A stretch of DNA of 64,000 bases from Arthrobacter sp. QXT-31 (GCF_001969265.1 NZ_CP019304.1:1984001-2048000); one strand, 5' to 3'; positions 1 to 10,065 are shown, counted from the first letter of the stretch. The notes: generated by a model not told the origin, from the letters alone. Program-made: numbers and translations.

Positions 1-125
1 CCAACGACATGGGCGCGGCCAGCGCCCTGGGAGTCATCCTGGTGGTGATCGGCCTGGTCCTGGCCCTCCTCCTGCAGCGGCTCGGCGGACGCAGCCGCAG
101 CGCAAGCCAACTTGAAGGAGCCTGA
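1..125 (+). CDS. Sugar ABC transporter permease, C-terminal end only (partial)
   Basis: The reading frame is open from the window edge to a TGA at 123-125. About 40 residues remain: a hydrophobic helix rich in Val, Ile and Leu followed by a basic tail ending QLEGA. This is the usual end of a MalF-type inner-membrane permease, and the next gene is its MalG-type partner, one base after the stop. The family call rests mainly on that neighbour and on the final membrane helix; substrate is unknown. Confidence 0.7.
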   Translation, partial: NDMGAASALGVILVVIGLVLALLLQRLGGRSRSASQLEGA

Positions 126-126
126 C

Positions 127-1026
127 ATGGCCTCAACCACCCAGCTCGCGGCTCCTCCTGCAGCCCCTGCCTCCCGGCGGCAGCCCGTGCCGCGCGGTAC
201 CAAGGGCGCGGGCAGCCGTCCCAATTTCCTCGGCTCGCTCGGCGGGTGGATCTGGCTTGCCGTGATCATCCTGCCCGTCTACTACGTCATCATCACCAGC
301 CTGAAGGACCAGGCTGGATTCTTCTCCACCAACCCGATGATGCCGCCGACAGAGCCAACGCTGGACAACTACAAGCTGGTCCTGGAGAAGGACTTTGCCA
401 TGTATTTCGCCAACAGCCTGATTGTCACCATCGGCAGTGTGATTCCCGCCCTGCTGGTGTCCTTCATGGCGGCATACGCCATCGTGCGTGGCAGCGGCTG
501 GTTCGTGAATTCCACTAACAAGCTCTTCCTGCTGGGCCTGGCTATCCCCCTGCACGCCACGATCATCCCCATCTACTGGATGATCACCCGCGCCCATATG
601 TACGACACCCTCCTGGCGCTGATCCTGCCTTCCATCGCCTTTGCCATACCGATCTCTGTTCTGATCCTGTCCAACTTCATGCGGGACGTGCCGAATGAGC
701 TGTTCGAGTCCATGCGGCTGGATGGATGCAGCGACTGGACCATGATGTGGCGGCTGGCACTGCCCCTCATGCGCCCCGCGGTGGTAACGGTCGGAATCTA
801 CAACGCCCTGCACGTGTGGAACGGCTTCCTGTTCCCGCTCATCCTGACGCAGAGCCCTTCCACCCGGGTGCTCCCGCTGTCCCTGTGGACGTTCCAGGAC
901 GAATTCACATCCAACATCCCCGCTGTGCTGGCCTCCGTGGTCCTGGCCACGCTGCCATTGCTGGTGCTCTACGTCATGGCCCGCCGCCAGCTGCTCAGCG
1001 GCCTGACCGCCGGTTTCAGCAAGTGA
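127..1026 (+). CDS. Carbohydrate ABC transporter permease (MalG/LacG type)
   Basis: Inner-membrane permease of 299 residues, one half of the channel of a CUT1-type sugar importer. It has a cytoplasmic Pro/Ala-rich N-terminus, about six membrane helices, and an EAA loop around residues 190-215 (ESMRLDGCSDWTMMWRLALP) that docks on the ATPase. ATG 127 is chosen over an in-frame TTG at 112 because GAAGGAG (114-120) lies at correct spacing. It follows the truncated partner permease by one base. The oxidoreductase, isomerase and ThuA-like genes downstream suggest an imported sugar or polyol that is oxidised at a ring or secondary hydroxyl. No ATPase is encoded nearby, so a shared MsmK/UgpC-type ATPase is likely. 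Confidence 0.9.
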   Translation: MASTTQLAAPPAAPASRRQPVPRGTKGAGSRPNFLGSLGGWIWLAVIILPVYYVIITSLKDQAGFFSTNPMMPPTEPTLDNYKLVLEKDFAMYFANSLIVTIGSVIPALLVSFMAAYAIVRGSGWFVNSTNKLFLLGLAIPLHATIIPIYWMITRAHMYDTLLALILPSIAFAIPISVLILSNFMRDVPNELFESMRLDGCSDWTMMWRLALPLMRPAVVTVGIYNALHVWNGFLFPLILTQSPSTRVLPLSLWTFQDEFTSNIPAVLASVVLATLPLLVLYVMARRQLLSGLTAGFSK

Positions 1027-1078
1027 GCCTCTGCCCAGGGTTACAGCAACTGGGCCAGAGGAAGAAAGGAACAAACCA

Positions 1079-2287
1079 ATGAGTGACCGTAGGCCCCTGC
1101 GCGTCGGGATGGTGGGATACGCCTTCATGGGCGCCGCCCACTCACATGCCTGGCGGACAGCCCCCCGGTTCTTCGACCTGCCCCTGCAGCCGCAGCTCAC
1201 CGCCGTCGCCGGCCGGAATGCCGACGGCGTGAGGGCGGCCGCCGACAAGCTCGGCTGGGAGTCGGTCGAGACGGACTGGCGGCGCCTGATCGAACGCGAC
1301 GACATCGACCTGATCGATATCTGTACGCCTGGTAACACCCATACTGAGATCGCTATCGCCGCCCTGGAGGCCGGCAAGCATGTCCTGTGCGAAAAGCCGC
1401 TGGCCAACTCGGTCGAGGAGGCGGAGCGGATGACCGTTGTGGCCGAAGCGGCCGCCAAGCGCGGCGTGTTTGCGATGTGCGGCTTCAGCTACCGCCGGAC
1501 GCCTGCCCTGGCCTTGGCCAAGCGGATGGTGGACGGGGGCCGGCTGGGGACCATCCGGCATGTGCGCGCGCAGTACCTGCAGGACTGGCTATCCGACGAG
1601 AACGCCCCCATGACCTGGCGGCTGGACCGGAGCAAGTCCGGGTCCGGATCGCTGGGAGACATCGGCGCCCACAGCATCGACGCAGCCCAGTGGATCACCG
1701 GACAGAAAATCAGCGGCGTTTCCGCACTGCTGGAAACATTCGTCCGCGAGCGTCCCCTGGCCGGGGACCTGGTGGGGTTGGGCGGGCACGGCGACGTCGG
1801 CCGGGATGCCCCGCGCGGGGCCGTCACCGTTGATGATGCGGCCATTTTCAGCGCCCGTTTTGAAGCCAACAGGTCCGACGGCGGTGCGGCCGGCGCGGGC
1901 GCCGTCGGCGTTTTCGAGGCAACGCGCTACGCACTGGGACGGAAGAACGCGATGCGTCTGGAACTGAACGGCACCAAGGCGTCCCTTGCCTTCGACTTCG
2001 AGGACATGAATGCCCTGTCCTTTTACGATGCCGCCGAATCCCCCGACGCCGGTTTCCGCCGGATCTTCGTCACCGAGCCGGAACACCCTTATGTGGGCAA
2101 CTGGTGGCCCACCGGCCATGGCCTTGGATACGAGCACGGCTTCACCCACCAGGTGGTGGACCTGGTCACCGCGATAGCGCAGGGCACGCAGCCGGAGCCG
2201 TCCTTCGCGGACGCCCTGCAGGTCCAGCGCGTACTGGCCGCGGTGGAGGCGAGCGCCGCCAACTCCAGCCAATGGCAGAAAGTCTGA
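1079..2287 (+). CDS. Gfo/Idh/MocA family NAD(P)-dependent oxidoreductase (first copy)
   Basis: Predicted cytoplasmic dehydrogenase of 402 residues. The N-terminal Rossmann fold starts [18 protein letters not shown], a variant of the GxGxxG loop, and the family signature CEKPLA with its catalytic-type Lys lies near residue 105. The C-terminal half is the alpha/beta substrate domain. Members oxidise inositols, glucose-type sugars or glucosides, and the substrate cannot be read here. AGAAAGGAAC precedes ATG 1079. It lies 52 bp after the permease and 26 bp before the isomerase start, so it is probably in the same operon. A second, distinct family member sits three genes on. Confidence 0.9.
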   Translation: MSDRRPLRVGMVGYAFMGAAHSHAWRTAPRFFDLPLQPQLTAVAGRNADGVRAAADKLGWESVETDWRRLIERDDIDLIDICTPGNTHTEIAIAALEAGKHVLCEKPLANSVEEAERMTVVAEAAAKRGVFAMCGFSYRRTPALALAKRMVDGGRLGTIRHVRAQYLQDWLSDENAPMTWRLDRSKSGSGSLGDIGAHSIDAAQWITGQKISGVSALLETFVRERPLAGDLVGLGGHGDVGRDAPRGAVTVDDAAIFSARFEANRSDGGAAGAGAVGVFEATRYALGRKNAMRLELNGTKASLAFDFEDMNALSFYDAAESPDAGFRRIFVTEPEHPYVGNWWPTGHGLGYEHGFTHQVVDLVTAIAQGTQPEPSFADALQVQRVLAAVEASAANSSQWQKV

Positions 2288-2313
2288 GAAGCATGAGCGC
2301 AGAAGGAACCCGG

Positions 2314-3318
2314 ATGACACGACCCATTACGCTCTTCACCGGCCAGTGGGCGGACCTGCCGTTCGAGGAGGTGGCCCGGCTCGCGGGCGAGTGGGGCTTT
2401 GACGGCCTGGAGATCGCCTGCTGGGGCGATCACTTCGATCCGCGCCGCGCCGCAGAGGACGATTCCTACCTCCAGGGCCGGCTGGAGATCCTGGAGAAAA
2501 ACAACCTGAAGGTCTTCGCCATCGCCAACCACCTCACCGGCCAGGCCGTGTGCGACGATCCCATCGACGAGCGCCACCGGGGCATCCTGCCCCCCGAAAT
2601 CTGGGGCGACGGCGATCCCGAGGGCGTCCGTGCCCGGGCAGCAAGATCGATGATGGATACCGCCCGCGCGGCTGCCAGGCTGGGCGTCAAGACCGTGACC
2701 GGCTTTACCGGCTCGTCGATCTGGAAGGCCGTGGCCATGTTCCCGCCCGCTCCGGAGTCAATGATCGACGGCGGATACAGGGACTTCGCTGACCGGTGGA
2801 ACCCGATCCTGGACGTTTTTGACGAGGTCGGGGTCCGCTTCGCCCTCGAAGTGCACCCCTCCGAAATCGCGTACGACTACTGGACCACCAAGCGGACCCT
2901 GGAAGCCATCGGCCACCGGCCGGCCTTCGGCCTGAACTTCGACCCGTCCCACTTCATCTGGCAGGACCTTGATCCGGTCATGTTCCTGCAGGACTTCGCT
3001 GAGCACATCCTGCACGTGCATGTGAAGGAATCGGTGCGCCAGCTGGACGGGCGCAACGGCAGGCTCGGCTCGCACCTGGCGTGGGCCGATCCGCGCCGCG
3101 GCTGGGACTTTGTCACCGCAGGGCACGGCGACGTGCAGTGGAACAGGATCTTCCGCACGCTGAACGCGATCGGCTACACCGGACCCACCAGCATCGAATG
3201 GGAAGACGCCGGGATGGACCGGCTGACCGGTGCCCCGCAGGCGCTCGAACTGGTCAAGGGCCTTGCGGCGATTGCCCCGCCGGTCGCGGCTTTCGATGCC
3301 GCCTTCGCCACCCGCTGA
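2314..3318 (+). CDS. Sugar phosphate isomerase/epimerase family protein (xylose isomerase-like TIM barrel)
   Basis: Protein of 334 residues with the AP_endonuc_2/xylose-isomerase-like TIM barrel. Likely metal and catalytic positions are visible in [25 protein letters not shown] and SIEWED, giving the Glu-Asp-His-Glu set of metal-dependent epimerases such as IolE, IolI and 3-keto-sugar processing enzymes. ATG 2314 is preferred because AGAAGGA lies six bases upstream; an in-frame ATG at 2293 lacks a site. It sits between the first oxidoreductase and the ThuA-like gene. A keto-sugar isomerase or lyase role after oxidation by a neighbouring dehydrogenase is plausible inference. Confidence 0.88.
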   Translation: MTRPITLFTGQWADLPFEEVARLAGEWGFDGLEIACWGDHFDPRRAAEDDSYLQGRLEILEKNNLKVFAIANHLTGQAVCDDPIDERHRGILPPEIWGDGDPEGVRARAARSMMDTARAAARLGVKTVTGFTGSSIWKAVAMFPPAPESMIDGGYRDFADRWNPILDVFDEVGVRFALEVHPSEIAYDYWTTKRTLEAIGHRPAFGLNFDPSHFIWQDLDPVMFLQDFAEHILHVHVKESVRQLDGRNGRLGSHLAWADPRRGWDFVTAGHGDVQWNRIFRTLNAIGYTGPTSIEWEDAGMDRLTGAPQALELVKGLAAIAPPVAAFDAAFATR

Positions 3319-3364
3319 ACCCCACTTCAACCAGCCATCGGCTGCAAGCAAAAGGAACTCCGTT

Positions 3365-4063
3365 ATGACAGAACCTAAATCCGCCCTGGTGGTGCGGGGC
3401 GGCTGGGACGGCCACCAGCCCTTTGAAGCCACCGAACTTTTCATTCCGTACCTCAAGGACAACGGGTACGAAGTCATGGTCGAGGAATCGCCAAAGGTCT
3501 ATGCAGACGCCGGCTACATGGCAGGCGTCGATCTGATCATGCAGTGCATGACCATGACCACCATCGAAAAGGAGGAGTTCGCCGGACTGCGTGCCGCCGT
3601 CGAAAACGGCACCGGCCTGGCCGGCTGGCACGGCGGGATCGCCGACTCCTACCGGAACAACTCGGACTACCTGCACCTGATCGGCGGCCAGTTCGCCTGC
3701 CACCCGGGCAAGCACCCTGATGAGTGCACTGGTGAGCAGTCGGACAACTATGTCCCCTACACGGTCAATATGCTCCCCGAAGCCGCCAACCACCCGATCA
3801 CCGAAGGCATCGGCGACTTCGACCTCGTCACGGAGCAGTACTGGGTCCTGGCCGACGACTACATCGACGTCCTCGCCACCACCACCCAGAAGGTCCGCGA
3901 GTGGGACCCGTGGCACCGCGAAGTCACGTCCCCGGCCATCTGGACGCGCCAGTGGGGCAAGGGCCGGATTTTCGTGGCCACCCCCGGCCACCGCGTCGAC
4001 ATCCTCCAGGACACGAACGTCCGCACCATCATTGAAAGGGGCCTGCTGTGGGCAAGCCGGTAG
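3365..4063 (+). CDS. ThuA-like domain protein
   Basis: Protein of 232 residues with the ThuA (trehalose utilisation) fold, related to class I glutamine amidotransferase folds but without their catalytic triad. Typical landmarks are ALVVRGGWDGHQP at the N-terminus and NGTGLAGWHGGIADSYR near residues 83-99. ThuA/ThuB pairs act in metabolism of trehalose and related disaccharides through 3-keto intermediates; here a Gfo/Idh/MocA protein (ThuB-type fold) follows directly. ATG 3365 follows AAAAGGAAC. The last 16 bases overlap the next start, suggesting translational coupling. Confidence 0.88.
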   Translation: MTEPKSALVVRGGWDGHQPFEATELFIPYLKDNGYEVMVEESPKVYADAGYMAGVDLIMQCMTMTTIEKEEFAGLRAAVENGTGLAGWHGGIADSYRNNSDYLHLIGGQFACHPGKHPDECTGEQSDNYVPYTVNMLPEAANHPITEGIGDFDLVTEQYWVLADDYIDVLATTTQKVREWDPWHREVTSPAIWTRQWGKGRIFVATPGHRVDILQDTNVRTIIERGLLWASR

Positions 4064-5178
4064 AAGCTGCTGAACCGTTGAAAGTGGGCATCATTGGCTG
4101 CGGAGCCATCATTGCCCAATATCTGACGAACTTCCGCCGGCTGGACCAGATCGAACTGGTGGCTGTGGCGGACCTGGACCCCGTGCGCGCCCAGGCCGTG
4201 GCGGACGACTACGACGGCGTCCGTGCGGTTTCCGTCGACGAGCTTCTGGCGGCGGACGACGTCGATCTCGTCCTGAACCTGACCATTCCGGCCGCCCATG
4301 CGGACGTTGCACTGAAGGCTATTGCTGCCGGGAAGAGCGTCTACGGGGAAAAGCCGCTCGCGGCGACCACTGCCGAGGCGCAGCAGGTCCTGGCGGCGGC
4401 ACGGGAGGCGGGGGTCGTCGTCGGCTGCGCCCCGGACACGGTGCTCGGCACCGGGATCCAGACGGCCCGCAAGGCGATCGACGACGGCCTGATCGGCGCG
4501 CCGATCAGCGCAACGGCCACCATGGTGACACCCGGCCACGAGCGCTGGCACCCGAATCCGGACTTTTACTACCAGCCCGGCGGCGGCCCCCTGCTGGACA
4601 TGGGCCCGTACTACGTCAGCGCGCTGGTCACATTGCTCGGCCCGGTGGTTTCGGTGATCGGCGCCGCGAGCCATACCCGGAACGAGCGCACCATCGGCTC
4701 CGGGCCGCGCGTCGGCGAGACGGTGCCGGTGAATATTGATTCCCACGTCACCGGGGTGCTGGTGCACGCGTCCGGCGCCCTGTCGACGCTGTTCATGAGC
4801 TTCGACGCCGTGAAGTCCAAGTCGCCGAACCTCGAAATCCACGGTGAATGCGGTTCGCTGGTGGTGCCGGATCCGAACCATTTCGACGGCGACGTCCAGC
4901 TCTTCGCGTTGGGCGCCGAGGACTGGCAGACCCTTCCCGTCTCGGCCGGCTACGTGGATTCCGGCCGGGGCTTCGGGATCGCCGACCTCGCCGCCACTCC
5001 CCCGGGTTCCGAGCCGCGCGCCGGGGGGCAACTTGCTTACCACGCCCTCGAGGTAATGGAGTCCGTGCTCGCCTCGGCAAACAGCGGCTCCGCGGTGCAG
5101 ATCCAGAGCACGGCGGCCCGTCCGGAGGCCGTGGAACTGACGACCCTGGCAGCCCAGATCGCGGAGGTCAGCTCGTAG
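4048..5178 (+). CDS. Gfo/Idh/MocA family NAD(P)-dependent oxidoreductase (second copy)
   Basis: Dehydrogenase of 376 residues. The Rossmann loop is VGIIGCGAIIAQYL, the EKP motif is YGEKPLA, and a GGPLLDMGPYYVSALV segment lies in the substrate domain. GTG 4048 overlaps the ThuA-like gene by 16 bp and is preceded by GAAAGGGG at 4034-4041. Pairing with ThuA parallels thuAB operons, where the ThuB-type protein oxidises a disaccharide, but the disaccharide is not known here. It is clearly divergent from the first oxidoreductase (402 residues), so the two probably act at different steps. It is the last gene of the operon; a GC-rich hairpin follows. Confidence 0.9.
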   Translation: MGKPVEAAEPLKVGIIGCGAIIAQYLTNFRRLDQIELVAVADLDPVRAQAVADDYDGVRAVSVDELLAADDVDLVLNLTIPAAHADVALKAIAAGKSVYGEKPLAATTAEAQQVLAAAREAGVVVGCAPDTVLGTGIQTARKAIDDGLIGAPISATATMVTPGHERWHPNPDFYYQPGGGPLLDMGPYYVSALVTLLGPVVSVIGAASHTRNERTIGSGPRVGETVPVNIDSHVTGVLVHASGALSTLFMSFDAVKSKSPNLEIHGECGSLVVPDPNHFDGDVQLFALGAEDWQTLPVSAGYVDSGRGFGIADLAATPPGSEPRAGGQLAYHALEVMESVLASANSGSAVQIQSTAARPEAVELTTLAAQIAEVSS

Positions 5179-5206
5179 GGCTGGCCCTGGTTACGCCCGA
5201 TTCCCA

Positions 5207-5233
5207 GGCGGCGGCGGTGTTACCGCCGCCGCC
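5207..5233. terminator. GC-rich hairpin between convergent genes
   Basis: Perfect 12-bp stem GGCGGCGGCGGT / ACCGCCGCCGCC with a 3-nt loop. It lies between the oxidoreductase stop (+) and the HNH endonuclease stop (-), so it can serve both directions. There is no T-tract. Confidence 0.6.
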
Positions 5234-5252
5234 GTGCTCGTTGCATGGTGGC

Positions 5253-6992
5253 TTACTCGTCGTGGGGCGGGCCCTGGCCACTTCGTTGACCGTTTTCGGG
5301 CAGGCAGGCGGCGGGCCGGTTCGTTCCCGGTAGCAGCGGTGCAGTTGAGCGGTAAGTGTGGCCGGTTGGAGTGGTGATTTCGTAGGTGTGGCGGGGTCCT
5401 GGTCTGCGTTGGGCTTTCCAGCCGGGGAGTTCTTTGGTGTGGTTGCAGGCTTCGCAGAGTCCGGCGCCGTTTTCGAGGCTTGTTGGGCCGTCGTCGTGCC
5501 AGGGGACGATGTGGTCGTGGTGGCTGATGGGTGCGTCGCAGTAAGGGGTGCGGCAGGTGACGTCCCTTACCTGGATGAAGCGGCGCAGCGGTGGCGGGAA
5601 GAGCCGCCGCTTCGAGTCCATGGCGACCAGGTCGCCGGTGTCAGGGGCTGTGTAGAGCCGACGGAGCCAGACCTTGAGTTCCTGCACTGCGTCCTTGTGG
5701 CCGGCTGTGTGTGCATCGCCCGTGGTTGACCGGCCGCGCCTCTTGTGTCCCTTGTCCGGGTTGAGGAGTTCGCGTGCCCATGCTGCGGGGACGGTGCCGT
5801 AGCCGGTGAGGCGCGCGGGTTCGCTGTCGCCTTGGAGGAGGGTGCGGTCGGTCATGACGAGGTTGATGTCGATGCCGCTGATCCCGCCGGGGGTGCCGGT
5901 GACGGATTCGACGAGGGTGTCGGCCATGGCCTGGTTTTTGGAGCGGGGGTCTCCGGCGGAGCGGAGGGCATCGGCGTGGGCACTGAGCGCTTTGTAGGCG
6001 GCGACGCCCTCGTGGGCGGGCAACAGGGCTGTGAGGTAGGTCATGCAGTCCGGGGCCGGGCGCAGGCTCACGCCCCGCTCGGTGGCGGCGTGGCTGGCCC
6101 GCTGGGTGACCGAGCGCGGATCCCGTCGGATCGCAGCGGCTTTGACCGCGGCGATGACGCCGCGGGTCCCGACCCCGTCGAAGGTCCCGGTATCGGCGGC
6201 GAGTTCCTCGTCGACCGCGGCCCGGTCTTCGACGGTCAGGACGGCCGTTTCCTTCACCACATGCATGCCCTTTTCTTCGCTCAGCCGGCCGGTATCCAGA
6301 GCGGTGAGGGTGTGGGGCATTTCAATGACAAGGGCTTTGGCCATGCCGAGCAGCCGGCCGCCGCGGTGCGGGGACTCACCCCGGGCCAGGGCGATCTGCT
6401 CAGCCACACCCAGGCCCGTTTCCTTGTGTCGCTTCCTGCCCAGATCCTCAGCCGACAGGTTGCCGGGACTGCTCTGCGCCGGGCTGCTCGCGGCGTCGAG
6501 TTTGGCTTGTTCCTGGCGCTGTCTCGCTTCGAACTCGACGGCCAGCCTGGCCTGCTGCCCGGTGGCCCAGCGTTTGAATTTCTCCAGAACCGCGGTCTGG
6601 TCGATCAACCCGGGACCGTCGGCTGTCAGGTCGGGCTTCAAGAAACCCTGTGCCCCCGCCAGCCTGCCGTCGAGACTCAGCCTCTGTGCAGGAGCTATAT
6701 GGGCGTCGAAGGCGTCCGCGAACACGTAGTCCCTAGAACGAAGCTCGAGAAACGGGTTATCAAGAAGCTCGGGAAACGGGTCCTCCGGGAAAACGCCGTC
6801 CGGATACTCCCCACCGGGGAAAGGGTCCTCCGGAACCACCTCGTCGAGGTAATCGTCATACACGAACCCGCCAGCCGCGAATTCATCATCGAAAACTGCG
6901 TATGGGAAAAGGGCGTCCGGAACCGGGGCAGCATGCGGGGCGTTGCCGTTCGGCGTCCCTGCCTTCACTGCTGAATTCCCGGGAACCTCCAT
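5253..6992 (-). CDS. DUF222 domain / HNH endonuclease (13E12 family)
   Basis: Protein of 579 residues. The N-terminal and central parts are the alpha-helical DUF222 domain common in Actinobacteria. Near the C-terminus is an HNH core with the pattern CRTPYCD...HHDHIVPWHDDG...N...CEACNHTKE, which supplies the zinc Cys pairs and the His-Asn-His metal site. The family occurs in many copies in Mycobacterium and Arthrobacter; biological role is unresolved (nuclease, possibly of a selfish element). The first 120 residues form an unusually acidic Pro/Asp/Glu/Phe-rich tail. Start is uncertain: GTG 6998 or ATG 6992, neither with a clear ribosome site. No transposase or direct repeats flank it. Confidence 0.88.
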   Translation of the reverse strand: MEVPGNSAVKAGTPNGNAPHAAPVPDALFPYAVFDDEFAAGGFVYDDYLDEVVPEDPFPGGEYPDGVFPEDPFPELLDNPFLELRSRDYVFADAFDAHIAPAQRLSLDGRLAGAQGFLKPDLTADGPGLIDQTAVLEKFKRWATGQQARLAVEFEARQRQEQAKLDAASSPAQSSPGNLSAEDLGRKRHKETGLGVAEQIALARGESPHRGGRLLGMAKALVIEMPHTLTALDTGRLSEEKGMHVVKETAVLTVEDRAAVDEELAADTGTFDGVGTRGVIAAVKAAAIRRDPRSVTQRASHAATERGVSLRPAPDCMTYLTALLPAHEGVAAYKALSAHADALRSAGDPRSKNQAMADTLVESVTGTPGGISGIDINLVMTDRTLLQGDSEPARLTGYGTVPAAWARELLNPDKGHKRRGRSTTGDAHTAGHKDAVQELKVWLRRLYTAPDTGDLVAMDSKRRLFPPPLRRFIQVRDVTCRTPYCDAPISHHDHIVPWHDDGPTSLENGAGLCEACNHTKELPGWKAQRRPGPRHTYEITTPTGHTYRSTAPLLPGTNRPAACLPENGQRSGQGPPHDE

Positions 6993-7101
6993 GAACACAG
7001 TCTGCCGAGGGGCACTGACATTAAAGGGCCGTTTCGAGCCCAGACGGAGACGGATCTGAAAAACTTTTTTGGCTCCGTCCTGGGACGAATCCTATGGGCC
7101 G

Positions 7102-7137
7102 GATCAGGGCGCTCCCAGATGTGAAAACGCCCTGATC
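7102..7137. terminator. Hairpin downstream of xylB
   Basis: Inverted repeat GATCAGGGCG / CGCCCTGATC with a 16-nt loop, just beyond the xylB stop on the minus strand. A second inverted pair, GACGGAG / CTCCGTC (7043-7079), lies next to it toward the HNH gene. No strong T-tract, so intrinsic termination is only plausible. Confidence 0.45.
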
Positions 7138-7166
7138 GGCTACCCAGTTGGTCGCGCCGGGACGGC

Positions 7167-8678
7167 TCAACCAGCGGCTTGGGCCACCTTGCGCTGTTCC
7201 GCCCTGTACTGCTCCGCGATGGCGGGCCGGAAGTCCGGCTCGGGAGTGCTGTCCAGCGCTACCTCCCACTGCGGCCTCTCCCCGGAGAGCGCCCACGCGG
7301 CCTGGACGGCGGCTCCCCGGGCCACGTACTCGCCGGGGCTGGGAATCAGGACGGGCAGGTCGAAGACCTGGGCCGCGATCCGCTGGACGGCAGGGTTCTG
7401 CACGGCGCCACCGATCAGGAGCAGCCGCTCGGCCGGATGACCGAGCGCACGGAGCGCGTCCAGTCCCCCTGCCAGCCCGCACAGCATTCCTTCGACGGCG
7501 GCCCGCGCGAAGTTGCTGCGCGTGGTCGACGCGATGCTGAGCCCGGAGAAGCTCGCCGTGGCATGTGGCAGGTTGGGCGTCCGCTCCCCCTCGAAGTAAG
7601 GAACCAGCACCACGCCGCCCGCCCCGGGTTCCGCCTCCAGCGCCAGCCGGGACAGCTCGTCGAAGTCCACTCCGAGCAGCCCGGCAATGGACGTCAGCAC
7701 GCGCGCCGCGTTGAGGGTCACGGTAATGGGAAGGAACAGCCCGCTCGCGTCCGCGAAACCCGCCACGGTGCCGCTCGGGTCGCCGATCGGAGTGTCGGAG
7801 ACGGCGAACACTGTCCCGCTGGTGCCCACCGATACGACGACGTCCCCAGGCCGGGCGCCCAGGCCCAATGCCGCTGCAGCGTTGTCCCCCGCTCCGGCGC
7901 CCACTTGGACAGCCTGCCCCGGCAGGATGGACTCCCCCGCGATGGACGGGTGGACGGAACCGGGTGAAGCGCCGGGTTCCAGCACACGCGGCAGGATCAC
8001 CTCACCGCCGGCGTTACCGGCTCCGTCCGAAGCCTCAACAGCCTCCCGGCCAAAAGCCAGGCGGAACAGCTCCAGGTCGTATTCGCCGGTGGCGGGGTTC
8101 CAGTAGCCCGTGCCGCTGACATCGGAGCGGTCCGTGGTGAGCTGCTCCAGCTCAGGCCCGAGAGGGCTGGTGTCCGCGGGGCCGTAGCCCCGCAGCCGCC
8201 ACGTCAGCCAGTCATGCGGAAGCACGACGGCGGCCACCCGGCTGGCGATGTCCGGCTCGTTGTCGCGGACCCACCGGATTTTGGTGACAGTGAAAGAGGC
8301 CACCGGAACCAGGCCAGTCCGCTTGGCGTAATCCGAAGCGCCCACCTCTTCGGTGAGTGCTGCGGCGGCTTGTGCCGAGCGGGTGTCGTTCCAGAGCAGC
8401 GCGGGCCGCAGCACGTTGCCGTCCGCGTCCAGCAGCACCATGCCGTGCTGCTGGCCTCCCACGGAAACCGCACTGACCCCGGAGAGCCCGCCGGCGTCGT
8501 CGAACGCTGCGGACAGCGCCCGCCACCAGTGGTCCGGGTGGACTTCGGTACCTTCGGGATGGCCGGCACGGCCCTCCCGGACCAGGGCACCGGTAGCCGC
8601 ATCGAGAACCACCACCTTGCAGCTTTGGGTCGAGGAGTCGACCCCGGCAACCAACGACACAGGAAAAGCCGTTGACAT
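7167..8678 (-). CDS. xylB: Xylulokinase
   Basis: FGGY carbohydrate kinase of 503 residues that phosphorylates D-xylulose to D-xylulose 5-phosphate for the pentose phosphate pathway. It starts with the phosphate-1 motif [14 protein letters not shown]. Other landmarks are the substrate-side [11 protein letters not shown], the phosphate-2/adenosine region [11 protein letters not shown] and the C-terminal [17 protein letters not shown] 8678 is chosen with GGCGG upstream; GTG 8693 would add five residues. It lies just downstream of xylA with a very short gap, so xylA-xylB form one operon. Confidence 0.95.
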   Translation of the reverse strand: MSTAFPVSLVAGVDSSTQSCKVVVLDAATGALVREGRAGHPEGTEVHPDHWWRALSAAFDDAGGLSGVSAVSVGGQQHGMVLLDADGNVLRPALLWNDTRSAQAAAALTEEVGASDYAKRTGLVPVASFTVTKIRWVRDNEPDIASRVAAVVLPHDWLTWRLRGYGPADTSPLGPELEQLTTDRSDVSGTGYWNPATGEYDLELFRLAFGREAVEASDGAGNAGGEVILPRVLEPGASPGSVHPSIAGESILPGQAVQVGAGAGDNAAAALGLGARPGDVVVSVGTSGTVFAVSDTPIGDPSGTVAGFADASGLFLPITVTLNAARVLTSIAGLLGVDFDELSRLALEAEPGAGGVVLVPYFEGERTPNLPHATASFSGLSIASTTRSNFARAAVEGMLCGLAGGLDALRALGHPAERLLLIGGAVQNPAVQRIAAQVFDLPVLIPSPGEYVARGAAVQAAWALSGERPQWEVALDSTPEPDFRPAIAEQYRAEQRKVAQAAG

Positions 8679-8697
8679 CGGAACAGCCGCCACGGGA

Positions 8698-9888
8698 TCA
8701 GCGCGCGCCGAGCAGGTGTTCGATGAACAGCTGCTGGAGCTTTACAAAACCGAAGCCCTTGCCGCCAAAGTAGGCATCGGCGTCGAAATCCTCGTAGGAG
8801 GAGCGGTCCGCGAGAAGCTGCTCGTAGCCTTCGCCCGGGTTGAGGGTGGGAACGTTGATCTCGGAAACCCGCGACGCCTCCAGGGCAGCCTGCACCTCGG
8901 GGTCGGCGCGGAAGGCCTTGGCCCGCTCCTTGAGCAGCAGGTAGGTCTGCATGTTGGCTGCTGCAGAATCCCAGACACCATTGATGTCCTCGGTGCGGCT
9001 CGGCTTGTAGTCGAAGTGGCGGGGGCCATCGTAGGCAGGCCCGCCCTGGGGACCGCCGTTCTCCAGCAGGTCCACGAGGGAGAAGGCGTTCTGCAGATCA
9101 CCGTGGCCGAAGACGAGGTCCTGGTCGAACTTGATGCTGCGCTGGCCGTTGAGGTCGATGTGAAAGAGCTTGCCCTGGTATAGGGCCTGGGCGATGCCGT
9201 GGGTGAAGTTCAGCCCGGCCATCTGCTCGTGCCCGGTCTCCGGGTTGATACCGACCAACTCCGGCCGCTCCAGCGTCTCGATGAACGCCAGGGCGTGGCC
9301 CAGGGTGGGCAGCAGGATGTCGCCGCGTGGCTCGTTGGGCTTGGGTTCGATGGCGAAGCGGATGTTGTAGCCCTTGTCCGTCACGTAGTCGCCCAGCAGG
9401 TTCACGGCCTCGCGGTAGCGCTCGAGGGCGCCGCGGATGTCCTTGGCGGCATCGTACTCACTGCCTTCACGCCCGCCCCACATCACGAAGGTTTCCGCGC
9501 CGAGTTCTGCTGCCAGGTCGATGTTCTCCAGGACCTTGCGCAGGGCGAACCGGCGTACGCCGCGGTCATTGCTGGTGAAGCCGCCGTCCTTGAAGACCGG
9601 GTGGCTGAACAGGTTGGTGGTGATCATGGGCACCACCATGCCGGTGGCCTTCAGCGCGCCGGTCAGCCGGTCGATCTCCCGCTGCCGGTCAGCGGCGGAG
9701 CAGCCGAACGGGAAAAGGTCGTTGTCGTGGAAGGTGATGCCGTAAGCGCCCAGGTCACTGAGGCGGTTGATGGCCTCCACCGTGTCCAGCGGCGGCCGGG
9801 TGGCGGACCCGAACTGGTCCTGCGCCTCCCAGCCGATGGTCCAAAGGCCGAAGGAAAACTTGTCTTCACGCGTGGGCTGAATCGCCAT
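8698..9888 (-). CDS. xylA: Xylose isomerase
   Basis: Class I-type xylose isomerase of 396 residues converting D-xylose to D-xylulose in the cytoplasm. Visible signatures are FHDND with the catalytic His, [12 protein letters not shown], and [11 protein letters not shown] carrying metal-binding Glu and active-site Lys. The size matches actinobacterial enzymes (about 390). ATG 9888 has GGGAG at proper spacing; an upstream in-frame start at 9936 would read through the promoter. A strong promoter lies directly upstream. It is first gene of xylAB, divergent from the alditol oxidase. Confidence 0.97.
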   Translation of the reverse strand: MAIQPTREDKFSFGLWTIGWEAQDQFGSATRPPLDTVEAINRLSDLGAYGITFHDNDLFPFGCSAADRQREIDRLTGALKATGMVVPMITTNLFSHPVFKDGGFTSNDRGVRRFALRKVLENIDLAAELGAETFVMWGGREGSEYDAAKDIRGALERYREAVNLLGDYVTDKGYNIRFAIEPKPNEPRGDILLPTLGHALAFIETLERPELVGINPETGHEQMAGLNFTHGIAQALYQGKLFHIDLNGQRSIKFDQDLVFGHGDLQNAFSLVDLLENGGPQGGPAYDGPRHFDYKPSRTEDINGVWDSAAANMQTYLLLKERAKAFRADPEVQAALEASRVSEINVPTLNPGEGYEQLLADRSSYEDFDADAYFGGKGFGFVKLQQLFIEHLLGAR

Positions 9889-9920
9889 TGAGTGCTCCCG
9901 GTTGGTGTGGAGGGGAAATG

Positions 9921-9959
9921 TTCCACAAACAAACATATTCGAATCCGCGTGGCTGTCAA
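9921..9959 (-). promoter_or_regulatory. xylA promoter with candidate ROK-repressor site
   Basis: On the minus strand a -35 TTGACA (9954-9959) and a -10 TATGTT (9932-9937) are separated by 16 bp. The start region just downstream reads GTTTGTTTGTGGAAC. Its TTTGTTTG core recalls half-sites of ROK-type XylR operators and would overlap the transcription start. Operator identity is inference. Confidence 0.65.
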
Positions 9960-10013
9960 GGTTTTTTCCGGGACTTCATGGACGCTCGGGGGAGCAAAAC
10001 ACGCTATCTTCTG

Positions 10014-10028
10014 ACACCCGATCGGTGT
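10014..10028. repeat. Inverted repeat at the alditol oxidase promoter
   Basis: ACACC-CGATC-GGTGT inverted repeat lying just after a possible -10 TATCTT (10005-10010) for the plus-strand gene. The predicted transcription start falls inside the repeat, so it could be an operator. Confidence 0.4.
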
Positions 10029-10065
10029 TATGTTCTCGGAAACACCAAAAAACGAAGGGCTGGCC

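Noticed and set aside
5745..6974. Plus-strand frame opposite the HNH endonuclease
   Set aside because: No motifs; the minus-strand product has complete DUF222 and HNH features.
5253..6992. HNH gene as part of a homing intron or mobile element
   Set aside because: No split host gene, inverted repeats or target duplication is seen; DUF222/HNH genes are ordinary in these chromosomes.
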